DNA from: Pseudobdellovibrionaceae bacterium
GTDB lineage: Bacteria > Bdellovibrionota > Bdellovibrionia > Bdellovibrionales > UBA1609
DNA length: 64,000 nucleotides
NCBI GenBank assembly: GCA_020635075.1
Contig: JACKAM010000001.1
Coordinates: 1,860,001 to 1,924,000, forward strand
Direction of reading: 5' to 3'
Shown: positions 44,814-52,915 of the stretch, piece after piece
How positions within the stretch are numbered: the stretch's first letter is position 1
Layout of the letters: each line of letters begins with the position of its first letter
Position numbers and translations under genes: made by a program
The notes under the pieces: model-generated
Told to the model about the DNA's origin: nothing
The model's database searches: none
What the model saw: only the letters and a program-made list of their open reading frames with translations

Positions 44814-44830
44814 ACTGATATTACCCGACA
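44814..44830. repeat. ACTGATATTACCCGACA motif, copy 2
   Basis: Two changes from copy 1; about 50 bp upstream of the FQNC lipoprotein start, preceded by AATCTCG. Confidence 0.4.
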
Positions 44831-44969
44831 GGTGAACTCCCAAATGAAAATACTCGGCCCCAGGGGTTGTTAGGGGCCGAATACCGAGCGATTAGTACGA
44901 AAATGCAGCGGAAAACGGGAGTTAACCTATCTGCCACTTACAGTATCTCTAATTTGACAACGGAAAAGA

Positions 44970-44986
44970 ACTGACATTATCCGATA
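44970..44986. repeat. ACTGACATTATCCGATA motif, copy 3
   Basis: One change from copy 1; about 35 bp beyond the end of the TPR regulator gene and 205 bp upstream of the FQNC lipoprotein start. Confidence 0.4.
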
Positions 44987-45019
44987 GAAAGGGGAAATCT
45001 CATCTCAACCTGAAACAAG

Positions 45020-46540
45020 TCAACCTGCCTGCGCGTGGGGTTCAACAATTTTATAGGAGGTGTTTCGTCCTGATCCTGCTCGTAACACCAGATTTTGATC
45101 CATACAGGAGTTAATGAAGGCATTGAAGGAGGTCCGCGAGAATCCCAGGGCCTTACATGCCTGTTTGGCAGTAAAGTCGGACTTCCCCAGCTGTTCTCGA
45201 ACATGCATGAGTTGCATGAGTTCCTTGTTATACTCAGAGGACAGCTCCTCACCGATCCGCAGACCTAACCCCTCACCAATGACTAAGGAGTAAGCCCCAT
45301 CGGTTTCCTCAATAGTCAAATCCAGGTGGGCCTTTTTCAACCAAGCACGAAGTCTTTTGATGAGCTGATAAATGCGGTCGGGCGAGGTCACCGGATCGAA
45401 GTAATCCTGGGGAAAAAGACTGGAAAACAGTCCACCCAAACGAATCGGTCTATATTGATCACGAGACAGGAAGTATATCCCACGATGGAGATTCTTTCCC
45501 TTGGGAAGTTGAGCCTTTTTTCCTTCAATCTGAGCACCCATAAGGTCAAAAACGATAAGGGGATCAGCACCCTGATCGCGGGTGAAAACATAGTCGTGGG
45601 GGGGGACAAAAAATCCCTCGGTTGCTGAAAGGATTCTCTCTCGGTAGGATCGATAGGGGGTACCAAAGTAAAGGTGGGCCGCCAAATCCGAGTCTTGCGT
45701 TATACCGGCTTCGTGAAGGTCGCACTCGCGCAAGGTTTCCCAGTGATGAACCCTTAACGCCTCCTCCCGCAATCGTCGCAAGTTTCTCAGTGCTGGCGCT
45801 GAAGAATCTCCCTGCAAAACCGGAAGCAACATCTGGAGCTTAAACACATAGAACTGACTGAGATTGCCCCCTTGAGAGAGATTGGATTCTGAACGTTTAA
45901 GGAGGTTCAAAGCCTCGGCAAACTTTTTCTGCTCCAACATCAATTGGGCATTCAACTCCAGACAATTACCATGGAGAAGAGAAAGTTTGCGCTCCTCTGT
46001 CTCCCTGAGCAAATCAGCAAGTAAGGATTCAGCCTCCCCCGTTGCTGAGGAATTAATCAAGGCCGCTGCCAAGTTCACCCGGCCAACGAGGCGCTGATAG
46101 TCTTCCAGTTTTGGAAATTGACAGTAGGTCCGCAGCAATGGCGCGGCTTGAGCGTATTCCCAGCGGGAAAAGTGCATAAAACTCTGAAACAACAGAACCT
46201 GGGGCACATCCTCCGGCCGAATTGTGGATAGAATGTTTTCAGCCTCTTTAGTAACTCCCAAATAGGAAAGACCAACTGCGTATTCCGCCAACTCGTTTGG
46301 ATTAGCCGACGACTTGAGTCCGGCTGCCGGGCGAACCAATGGCTTTAAGATTCGCACTGTCAAATCAGGCAAATTGTTTCGTCTCGCCAGGTTGGCCAAG
46401 GGTAACCGGTGCTCATGAGGAATGGATTTTAGGCTGAGCTTCTTCAAGCTCCGCCTAACCTCCAACCCCTTACCCTGGCGGTTCTTATTCTCAAGCTGAG
46501 AAACCAGCCTTTTGTAGTCCATAGTCCTGTATCGGACCAT
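45020..46540 (-). CDS. TPR-type protein with C-terminal winged-helix DNA-binding region
   Basis: 506 residues (500 from the in-frame ATG at 46522). Residues about 60-290 are helical repeats of TPR type. A probable OmpR-like winged helix follows (RIYQLIKRLRAWLKKAHLDLTIEETDGAYSLVIGEG) and a second short helix-turn-helix at the end (FTAKQACKALGFSRTSFNAFIN). There is no receiver domain. It is likely a cytoplasmic transcription regulator with a protein-binding sensor part; targets unknown. Confidence 0.6.
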   Translation of the reverse strand: MVRYRTMDYKRLVSQLENKNRQGKGLEVRRSLKKLSLKSIPHEHRLPLANLARRNNLPDLTVRILKPLVRPAAGLKSSANPNELAEYAVGLSYLGVTKEAENILSTIRPEDVPQVLLFQSFMHFSRWEYAQAAPLLRTYCQFPKLEDYQRLVGRVNLAAALINSSATGEAESLLADLLRETEERKLSLLHGNCLELNAQLMLEQKKFAEALNLLKRSESNLSQGGNLSQFYVFKLQMLLPVLQGDSSAPALRNLRRLREEALRVHHWETLRECDLHEAGITQDSDLAAHLYFGTPYRSYRERILSATEGFFVPPHDYVFTRDQGADPLIVFDLMGAQIEGKKAQLPKGKNLHRGIYFLSRDQYRPIRLGGLFSSLFPQDYFDPVTSPDRIYQLIKRLRAWLKKAHLDLTIEETDGAYSLVIGEGLGLRIGEELSSEYNKELMQLMHVREQLGKSDFTAKQACKALGFSRTSFNAFINSCMDQNLVLRAGSGRNTSYKIVEPHAQAG

Positions 46541-46717
46541 CCACCTGGCGATCTAAAGAAAAATCCAATAACCTATGCAACCCCAAGCATTTACAGTCTG
46601 TTTTGCGCCGCGCCAATGAGAATAAATCTTCGCTGACAGCTGCCCGCTGCGCCTCTATAAATAGGGCTCCAGTTACCAATACCTAAGATCAAGTTTGGGA
46701 AGACAAAGGATGCGGAT

Positions 46718-48280
46718 ATGACTCCTCTTAAGATCGGTGTACCCCTCGAAACCAAAGAGGGCGAATGCCGGGTGGCGCTTACACCCGATACGGCCAAGAA
46801 ACTGCAAAAGATGGGCTTCACACTGCAAATTGAAGCCGGTGCAGGGGCTAAGGCCGACTTTACAGACGAGGCTTATCGTAAAGTGGGAGTCACGGTGGTC
46901 GATGACTGCAAGACCCTGTGGGCCACATCTGATATCGTTATGAAAATCAATCCCCCTCAGCAGCACAGCCAGCTAGGGACTCATGAAATCGACTTGCTAA
47001 AGCCTGAAGGCCATTTGATCAGCATGATTTGGCCGGCGCAAAACAAAGACTTGGTGGATCGCCTGGCTGCAAAAAGGGCCACCGTCATCAGTATGGACTG
47101 CATCCCGCGCATCTCAAGAGCACAAAAGATGGACGTCTTAAGTTCCATGGCGAACATCGCTGGTTATCGGGCCGTCCTCGAAGCCGCCAATCTGTTCGGC
47201 CGCTTTTTCACAGGACAGATCACCGCCGCTGGTAAAGTCCCTCCCGCAAAAGTGATGGTCATCGGCGCTGGTGTGGCCGGCCTAGCGGCAATTGGAGCTG
47301 CTCGGGGACTTGGAGCCATCGTCCGCGCCTTCGACACCCGCCCGGAAGTGAAAGACCAGGTAAAAAGCATGGGGGCCGAGTTCCTTGAGTTGGATTTTGA
47401 AGAAGAAGGAGCGGGCACCGGCGGATACGCCAAGGTTATGAGTCCTGAGTTTATCAAAGCAGAAATGGAACTCTTTGCCCAACAGGCAAGAGAAGTGGAT
47501 ATCATTATCACCACGGCACTCATTCCCGGAAAACCGGCACCCCGCCTGATTACTGCCGAAACTGCAGGCCTAATGAAAGAAGGCTCAGTCATTGTGGATT
47601 TGGCTGCCGAACAAGGTGGCAACTGCGAGTTGACAGAAAAAGACAAAGTGGTGAGAAAAGGAGGCGTATCGATTGTTGGGTACTCCAACTTACCAAGCCG
47701 CCTTCCTTCCACCGCCAGCCAGTTATATGGCACCAATATGACCCACTTGTTGTCTGATATGACCAAAGGTGGGGAGTACAAGATCGACCTTGAAGACGAA
47801 GTGGTTCGCGGTGCACTCATTGTCCATAACGGCGAAGTCACCTGGCCACCGCCAAAACCTGCAGGCCCTCCGCCACAAGCAAAACCGGCTCCTGCCAAGG
47901 CGCCACCTCCGCCCCCAGTTGAGAAGCCAAAAGGAAAGGTTTCAGGATTGGACTTTGCCCTCATCGGTCTGGCCATAGCACTTTTTGTTATTGGCCGTGG
48001 AGCACCAAATGACTTTCTAGGCCACTTTAGCGTTTTTGTTCTCGCCTGTGTGGTGGGTTGGCAGGTTGTGTGGAACGTCACTCCCGCCCTGCACACACCT
48101 TTGATGAGTGTAACCAATGCGATTAGCGGAATCATTATTATTGGCGCTATCGTCCAACTCAAAGCAGACGTAACTGGTCTGGCCGCCATTTTGTCGCTGA
48201 TTGCGGTTGTGATCTCATCGATAAATATTGCCGGTGGTTTTCTAGTCACCAAACGAATGCTTAAGATGTTTCAGAAGTAG
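46718..48280 (+). CDS. pntA: NAD(P) transhydrogenase subunit alpha
   Basis: 520 residues, AAAGGATG before the ATG. The dI NAD(H)-binding domain (residues about 1-380) has [18 protein letters not shown] and [12 protein letters not shown]; a Pro/Ala linker ([20 protein letters not shown]) leads to four membrane helices. It is the fused alpha form, as in E. coli. With PntB it uses the proton gradient to make NADPH from NADH. 14 bp separate it from pntB. Confidence 0.95.
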   Translation: MTPLKIGVPLETKEGECRVALTPDTAKKLQKMGFTLQIEAGAGAKADFTDEAYRKVGVTVVDDCKTLWATSDIVMKINPPQQHSQLGTHEIDLLKPEGHLISMIWPAQNKDLVDRLAAKRATVISMDCIPRISRAQKMDVLSSMANIAGYRAVLEAANLFGRFFTGQITAAGKVPPAKVMVIGAGVAGLAAIGAARGLGAIVRAFDTRPEVKDQVKSMGAEFLELDFEEEGAGTGGYAKVMSPEFIKAEMELFAQQAREVDIIITTALIPGKPAPRLITAETAGLMKEGSVIVDLAAEQGGNCELTEKDKVVRKGGVSIVGYSNLPSRLPSTASQLYGTNMTHLLSDMTKGGEYKIDLEDEVVRGALIVHNGEVTWPPPKPAGPPPQAKPAPAKAPPPPPVEKPKGKVSGLDFALIGLAIALFVIGRGAPNDFLGHFSVFVLACVVGWQVVWNVTPALHTPLMSVTNAISGIIIIGAIVQLKADVTGLAAILSLIAVVISSINIAGGFLVTKRMLKMFQK

Positions 48281-48294
48281 TAGGAGAACTGACC

Positions 48295-49713
48295 ATGACT
48301 CAAGGATTACTGACGGTTTCATATTTAGCGGCAAGTCTCCTCTTCATTTTGAGTTTAGGTGGGTTGTCTAACCAGGAATCAGCGCGCAAGGGGAATCTCT
48401 ACGGAATCATTGGCATCACCCTGGCCATCGTCGTTACCTTACTAGGGGCCGGCAGTGGTATGGGTCTAGCCGCGACTCTCGGTGGAATTCTCATCGGATG
48501 TATCATCGGCGCCATTGTCGCGGCTCGCGTGGCCATGACTTCGATGCCAGAGCTGGTGGCCATCCTCCACAGTTTTGTGGGCCTGGCGGCTGTTTTGGTC
48601 GGCGCATCAAGTTACCTGGCGGGAGACGTGGACCAACTCTCAGGTGCAGCCAAAATCATTCACGAAATCGAAATCTTTGTTGGCGTGTTTATTGGTGGCA
48701 TCACTTTTACTGGCTCCATCGTCGCCTTTGGAAAACTGCGCGGAAGCATTGGCAGCAAGCCCTTGCTATTTCCAGGGAGACACTTCGTTAACTTAAGTGC
48801 CGTGGTGGGTTCGGTTGTTTTGGGCCTGATGTTTTCCCAGGCCACGGGAACAGGTGAAGGTCTTCCTCCCTTGGTTATTATGACCCTTATTTCCTTCTTC
48901 CTTGGCTGGCACTTGGTGATGGCCATAGGAGGAGCGGATATGCCAGTAGTGGTCAGTATGCTCAACTCCTACTCGGGGTGGGCTGCTGCAGCCACGGGAT
49001 TTATGTTGGCCAATGACTTATTGATTGTGACCGGCGCCTTGGTGGGCAGTTCTGGTGCCATTCTCAGCTACATCATGTGCAAAGCCATGAATCGCTCTAT
49101 TTGGAATGTGATTTTTGGTGGATTTGGAGCGACACCGGCCAAACCTAAAAGTGCCGGTCAAGAGCAGCCAGCGGGGGAAGTTCATTCGATATCTGCTGAG
49201 GAAACCGCTGAGCTGATGATGAACGCTTCTAATATCATGATTATACCTGGATACGGAATGGCCGTCGCCCAGGCCCAACACCCGATCAAGGAAATCACTT
49301 CAATTTTGCGCAACAAAGGCGCCAACGTTCGCTTTGGCATTCACCCTGTTGCGGGTCGACTTCCGGGGCACATGAACGTCCTATTGGCCGAAGCCAACGT
49401 CCCCTATGACATTGTTTTCGAAATGGATGAGATCAACGAAGATTTCCCTGAGGTGGACGTGACTCTGGTGATTGGCGCCAATGACATCGTAAATCCAGGG
49501 GCACTGGACGATCCCGACAGCCCCATTTACGGTATGCCCGTTCTTGAGTGTTGGAAATCAAAAGACGTGATCGTCATGAAGCGCAGCATGGCTTCGGGCT
49601 ATTCTGGCGTGGACAATCCCCTCTTTTATAAGGAAAACACCAAGATGCTTTTTGGTGATGCCAAACAGGGGGTCAGTAGCATCCTCACAACGATTCAATC
49701 GGGTGATCACTAA
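48295..49713 (+). CDS. pntB: NAD(P) transhydrogenase subunit beta
   Basis: 472 residues, AGGAGAACTGACC before the ATG. Eight or nine membrane helices then the NADP(H)-binding dIII domain: [51 protein letters not shown]. Completes the proton-translocating transhydrogenase and is followed by a terminator hairpin. Confidence 0.96.
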   Translation: MTQGLLTVSYLAASLLFILSLGGLSNQESARKGNLYGIIGITLAIVVTLLGAGSGMGLAATLGGILIGCIIGAIVAARVAMTSMPELVAILHSFVGLAAVLVGASSYLAGDVDQLSGAAKIIHEIEIFVGVFIGGITFTGSIVAFGKLRGSIGSKPLLFPGRHFVNLSAVVGSVVLGLMFSQATGTGEGLPPLVIMTLISFFLGWHLVMAIGGADMPVVVSMLNSYSGWAAAATGFMLANDLLIVTGALVGSSGAILSYIMCKAMNRSIWNVIFGGFGATPAKPKSAGQEQPAGEVHSISAEETAELMMNASNIMIIPGYGMAVAQAQHPIKEITSILRNKGANVRFGIHPVAGRLPGHMNVLLAEANVPYDIVFEMDEINEDFPEVDVTLVIGANDIVNPGALDDPDSPIYGMPVLECWKSKDVIVMKRSMASGYSGVDNPLFYKENTKMLFGDAKQGVSSILTTIQSGDH

Positions 49714-49730
49714 ATCAAACACCGACAAGA

Positions 49731-49759
49731 CGCTGAGGGTGTAAGCTTCAGCGCCTTTT
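49731..49759 (+). terminator. Terminator after pntAB
   Basis: CGCTGA (49731-49736) and TCAGCG (49748-49753), 11-nt loop, then CCTTTT. It overlaps the end of the convergent gene at 49748. Confidence 0.6.
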
Positions 49760-50143
49760 CGCTACCACCTTAAGAGACAGAGTTTCTTTGCCCTCCGGAG
49801 AGATGGCCTTGATCGTCCCTTCATTTCCAGGCTGGAGAAGAATTTCCGACTTCGACTTGTATTTCGTCTTGTTCATCTCGAATTCCATCTCCACATCCAG
49901 ATGAATGGCATCTTTGATATTGGGATGCTCCCTGTCACTGGCCATGATTTTGGTCTTAAATGTCCGATTAAGGTCTGTGGATGTCTGCACCAATTCAATT
50001 TGCTCCCCCTTGACCGATGTCATGGTGGGCGAGGTGATGAGTTTTCCATCGGCATAGAATCGAAGAAAAATTTCATAGTCTTGACTAGAGGCAAAGGCCA
50101 GACTCGAACAGGCAAGGCTCAAAACCAAAATGACCGACTTCAT
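49748..50143 (-). CDS. Small secreted protein of unknown function
   Basis: 131 residues with signal peptide (residues 1-18, cut near AFA/SS) and GGGAG before the ATG. The mature part is strand-rich and charged (YEIFLRFYADGKLI, LDVEMEFEMNKTKYKSKSEI), like a single periplasmic beta-sandwich. Convergent with pntB. Family not recognised. Confidence 0.6.
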   Translation of the reverse strand: MKSVILVLSLACSSLAFASSQDYEIFLRFYADGKLITSPTMTSVKGEQIELVQTSTDLNRTFKTKIMASDREHPNIKDAIHLDVEMEFEMNKTKYKSKSEILLQPGNEGTIKAISPEGKETLSLKVVAKRR

Positions 50144-50247
50144 AATTTGACTCCCATCTAGGAAAAGTCAGTTTAACAACAGGAGCTGCTGACTGTCCAG
50201 GAAGCTAAAGTCCAGTTGAGGTCATCGATACTTTCTTAAGAATCATG

Positions 50248-50724
50248 TTATTGAGCCTGCCTTGGCCAGTATCCCCAACACTGCCCCTGCTCGGGCTTAA
50301 TCGGAGCTGCACAAACAAAGTTCAGTAGCTCCTGATATTGGCCAGCAATGGTCTCCAGCCGCTCTCCCTGATCACTGATGATCTCTTTCCATCCGCCAAG
50401 GGTGTAGGCCTTCTTTTCGTCTTTGGCGAGCACCTGAAATTGCCCGGCCATTTCCTTCATCACACCGGTGGCGTAGGCATTCTGGCCACCCGCCCGATGA
50501 ACCAAGACATCCAAGTCATCGGCCAGATTGCTCGACATCTGACGGGTGAGGAGCACTGAACTTCTGGCAAAGGCAAAGTCCTTGGCCCCACTTACTTTCT
50601 GATTTTGAAAGTGAATGAGTTTAAGACCAGGCCCTAACCCCATAATGAGGCCACAACTGAAATCCTGACCCCAGCTGGATGAGCTGAAACTAAGGCATAA
50701 AATGACTGCAATTCGACCAAGCAT
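50248..50724 (-). CDS. Small secreted protein of unknown function
   Basis: 158 residues with signal peptide cut near SWG/QD (about residue 19) and GGGAG about 7 nt before the ATG. Two to three Cys (SCGLIMG, FVCAAPI, CWGYW) may form disulfides. Mostly helical. Family not recognised. Confidence 0.55.
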   Translation of the reverse strand: MLGRIAVILCLSFSSSSWGQDFSCGLIMGLGPGLKLIHFQNQKVSGAKDFAFARSSVLLTRQMSSNLADDLDVLVHRAGGQNAYATGVMKEMAGQFQVLAKDEKKAYTLGGWKEIISDQGERLETIAGQYQELLNFVCAAPIKPEQGQCWGYWPRQAQ

Positions 50725-50889
50725 GAGCGGACTCCCGATCTCCAGCGATTCGCCTCAATTGGGAGCAATTTTTTAGCCAACTATTTTGGGCTTCAACATC
50801 GTTAGGATGGCTCCTGAGAATGCCTGATCGCCACAATTTGCTCGCTCGCCAAAATTCGTCAGACCACCTCAGGTTCGATGGAGGACCAA

Positions 50890-51378
50890 CTACCGCGGTC
50901 GGTGAAACCTCAAGGTCAGTTGGAAGGCGGAGTACTCGCGAAAGGGATACCACTCCCCGCCAAATCTCAGAGTCATCCTTTGCCCGAGTGGAACATCCAG
51001 GCCCAATTGGGGAGACACTCCCAGCCCCGAATTGAAGTCTCTCTCTGGAGCACGGGACACCAAATAGGCCACACGAGCTCCCCAAAATAAAGCAGCTCTC
51101 TCATGGGCACGCTTGTGGAAGTCGATAAAGTAAGATTCCAGATGGTAGGTTTGATCCGGAGCTGTTTCAATCTCATTGGACAGGTAGCCAAAGGAAACCT
51201 CTCGTGGGCCCTTGCCACCGGTGAGGGAAAACCCCAGACCCGTTGATGGCCCCAGAGAAGTGGCGTAGCCTTTGGAGCCAATCAGGTTCATAGAGCCCTG
51301 AGACCAGGCCTTCAGCGAAAGCCCAAATATTAGAGTAAGTACTAGAATATACAAGGTATTTTTAACAACCTCTGCCAT
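50890..51378 (-). CDS. Small outer-membrane beta-barrel-like protein
   Basis: 162 residues, GGGAG 8 nt before the ATG. Signal peptide to about residue 26. Repeated amphipathic strands (GLGFSLTGGKGPREVSFGYLSN, YHLESYFIDFHKR, RMTLRFGGEWYPFREYSAFQLTLRF) and an aromatic C-terminal strand suggest an eight-stranded barrel. Between 50725 and 50889 another frame is open with TPR-like text but has no start, so it is left out. Confidence 0.55.
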   Translation of the reverse strand: MAEVVKNTLYILVLTLIFGLSLKAWSQGSMNLIGSKGYATSLGPSTGLGFSLTGGKGPREVSFGYLSNEIETAPDQTYHLESYFIDFHKRAHERAALFWGARVAYLVSRAPERDFNSGLGVSPQLGLDVPLGQRMTLRFGGEWYPFREYSAFQLTLRFHRPR

Positions 51379-51454
51379 CGTCTTTCTCCCTGTTACATAG
51401 ATAACACGGATCAGATGGGTAAGTTGTGCCAGATAAGTCTATATGGCCGCCAGG

Positions 51455-51937
51455 CTACTTAACAGAAAGAATCTCGTACTCATGAGAGGAGTCTTTGGTC
51501 TTCATCTCAAAGCTATCCCCCACTTCCCTATTGAGCAGAAGCTTGCCAATAGGGGATTCGGGCGAAATGGTCTGAATCACCTGTCCATTGAGCTCAAGGC
51601 GAATTCCACCCTGAGTAGGGATAAAAAAGAAAGTGCGCTTTTCATCCCCATCCATTTCCACTTCGACAATGGCCGAGCTTTGAATGGGTTTTTGATCGTT
51701 GAAAGACAAAATTGTCATCTTGCGAATGGTATCTATGGCACGAAGGAGAACTCCAGCCCTCTCCGCTTGAGCACCGGCAAGATAAGAGGCCTCCAAGCCT
51801 CGGGTATCATATTTGTTTTCCGCCTTGGATTCCTCATTGGTGGCCGCATCCTTAGCTTCCTTAGCTGAATCAAGGAGTGCATTCAAAAGCTTTTCCAAAT
51901 ACTCCACAACCATGTCGACAAGGACCTTTTTGTCCAT
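51455..51937 (-). CDS. GreA/GreB-family transcription factor-like protein
   Basis: 160 residues; GGGGG about 8 nt before the ATG. The N-terminal coiled coil (SKAENKYDTRGLEASYLAGAQAERAG) and C-terminal FKBP-like domain (ISPESPIGKLLLNREVGDSFEM) are the Gre layout. The tip acidic pair that stimulates RNA polymerase transcript cleavage is not obvious, so it may be a Gre-like protein with altered activity. Free-standing gene. Confidence 0.8.
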   Translation of the reverse strand: MDKKVLVDMVVEYLEKLLNALLDSAKEAKDAATNEESKAENKYDTRGLEASYLAGAQAERAGVLLRAIDTIRKMTILSFNDQKPIQSSAIVEVEMDGDEKRTFFFIPTQGGIRLELNGQVIQTISPESPIGKLLLNREVGDSFEMKTKDSSHEYEILSVK

Positions 51938-52115
51938 AGACCAACCCCCGGACTTCTATTTTCCCAACTATTATTGAGAAAGCATAGTACTGAGTCAAAA
52001 ATTGGTAGCACCGCATCCGGATCAGATTAGACTCCAAGTCATCTTGCCTAGCTGGACCTAAAGACCTAACCTTGGGTCAGCAGCTGAATTCACCCTTTTA
52101 ACAGGATCCTAACCT

Positions 52116-52487
52116 ATGCCCTTGATCGACATTACCGACGGCAACTTCCGTGAAACCTACACGAACAACGAAATCATCATCCTCGACTTTTGGGCTCCCT
52201 GGTGTGGTCCCTGCCAGGCATTCGCACCAATCTTTGAAGAAGTCTCGAAACAATATCCGGAAATCGTTTTTGGCAAGGTCAATACCGAGGAAGAACAAAA
52301 GTTGGCCCTACACTTTCAAATTCGCAGCATTCCCACAATTATGGTGATCCGCGATCAGCTGGAAGTCTTTTTCCAGCCAGGCCTCCTTCCGGAAGAGCAA
52401 CTCATAGAACTGATTGCAGCAGTCAAAAATCTCGACATGGGCGAAGTACGCCGCAAGATCGAGGAAGAAGAAGCAAAAAACAATTAG
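52116..52487 (+). CDS. Thioredoxin
   Basis: 123 residues. DFWAPWCGPCQAFAP is the active site, with cis-Pro in IRSIPTIMVI. No signal peptide, so cytoplasmic. A charged C-terminal extension (GEVRRKIEEEEAKNN) is longer than standard TrxA. A hairpin lies just past the stop. Confidence 0.9.
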   Translation: MPLIDITDGNFRETYTNNEIIILDFWAPWCGPCQAFAPIFEEVSKQYPEIVFGKVNTEEEQKLALHFQIRSIPTIMVIRDQLEVFFQPGLLPEEQLIELIAAVKNLDMGEVRRKIEEEEAKNN

Positions 52488-52492
52488 GCTTT

Positions 52493-52507
52493 CGGACCGA
52501 GGGTCCG
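52493..52507 (+). terminator. Possible terminator hairpin after the thioredoxin gene
   Basis: CGGACC-GAG-GGTCCG, a tight 6-bp stem 5 bp past the stop. No T-run follows, so termination may need Rho or be partial. Confidence 0.4.
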
Positions 52508-52603
52508 GAATTCACCTTAGCCGTGGAAATACCTGCCTGTATTGGTTAAAATCAAAGGGTAAATTCCAAACAATTTAGACAATAGTCCGGTTAAGGAGAG
52601 ACA

Positions 52604-52858
52604 ATGGAAACGGAAAAGGCCTGCATTAGTTGTGGAATGCCACTCAAAGAATCTTCACACTTTCCCCTCGGAGACAGCAGCAAGGAATATTGCGTTCATT
52701 GTGCCAATCAAGATGGATCTTTAAAAACCTTTGATGAGGCCTTGTCCGGAATGACTGATTTTATCGTTAATGAGGCTGGGGTCACAGAGTACGAGGCTCG
52801 CCGCAAGGCCTACTCCATTTTAACTCAGAATCCCGCCTGGAAGAATCATAAGAACTAA
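52604..52858 (+). CDS. Small zinc-ribbon protein (PF12674-like)
   Basis: 84 residues, AAGGAGAGACA before the ATG. CISCGMPL (Cys7, Cys10) and CVHCANQDGSLKTF (Cys31, Cys34) form the zinc site; NQDGSLK is typical of the putative zinc-ribbon family. A helical tail follows (YEARRKAYSILTQ). Cytoplasmic; role unknown. Confidence 0.7.
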   Translation: METEKACISCGMPLKESSHFPLGDSSKEYCVHCANQDGSLKTFDEALSGMTDFIVNEAGVTEYEARRKAYSILTQNPAWKNHKN

Positions 52859-52879
52859 TTCCTGAAGAAATCTCCCTCT

Positions 52880-52911
52880 GGCCATCAGTCCCACTTTGCC
52901 AGCTGATGGCC
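52880..52911. terminator. Hairpin between convergent genes
   Basis: GGCCATCAG (52880-52888) and CTGATGGCC (52903-52911), perfect 9-bp stem, between the zinc-ribbon gene and the FHA gene. No T-run; probably serves both directions. Confidence 0.5.
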
Positions 52912-52915
52912 CCAA

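Noticed and set aside
47164..48252. 362-codon open frame antisense to pntA
   Set aside because: It mirrors pntA codon structure; pntA is unambiguous and the antisense peptide has no family features.
50690..50889. TPR-like peptide in another frame after the small barrel gene
   Set aside because: The text is protein-like (HPNDVEAQNSWLKNC), but there is no start codon and the barrel gene ends naturally, so a frameshift is not supported.
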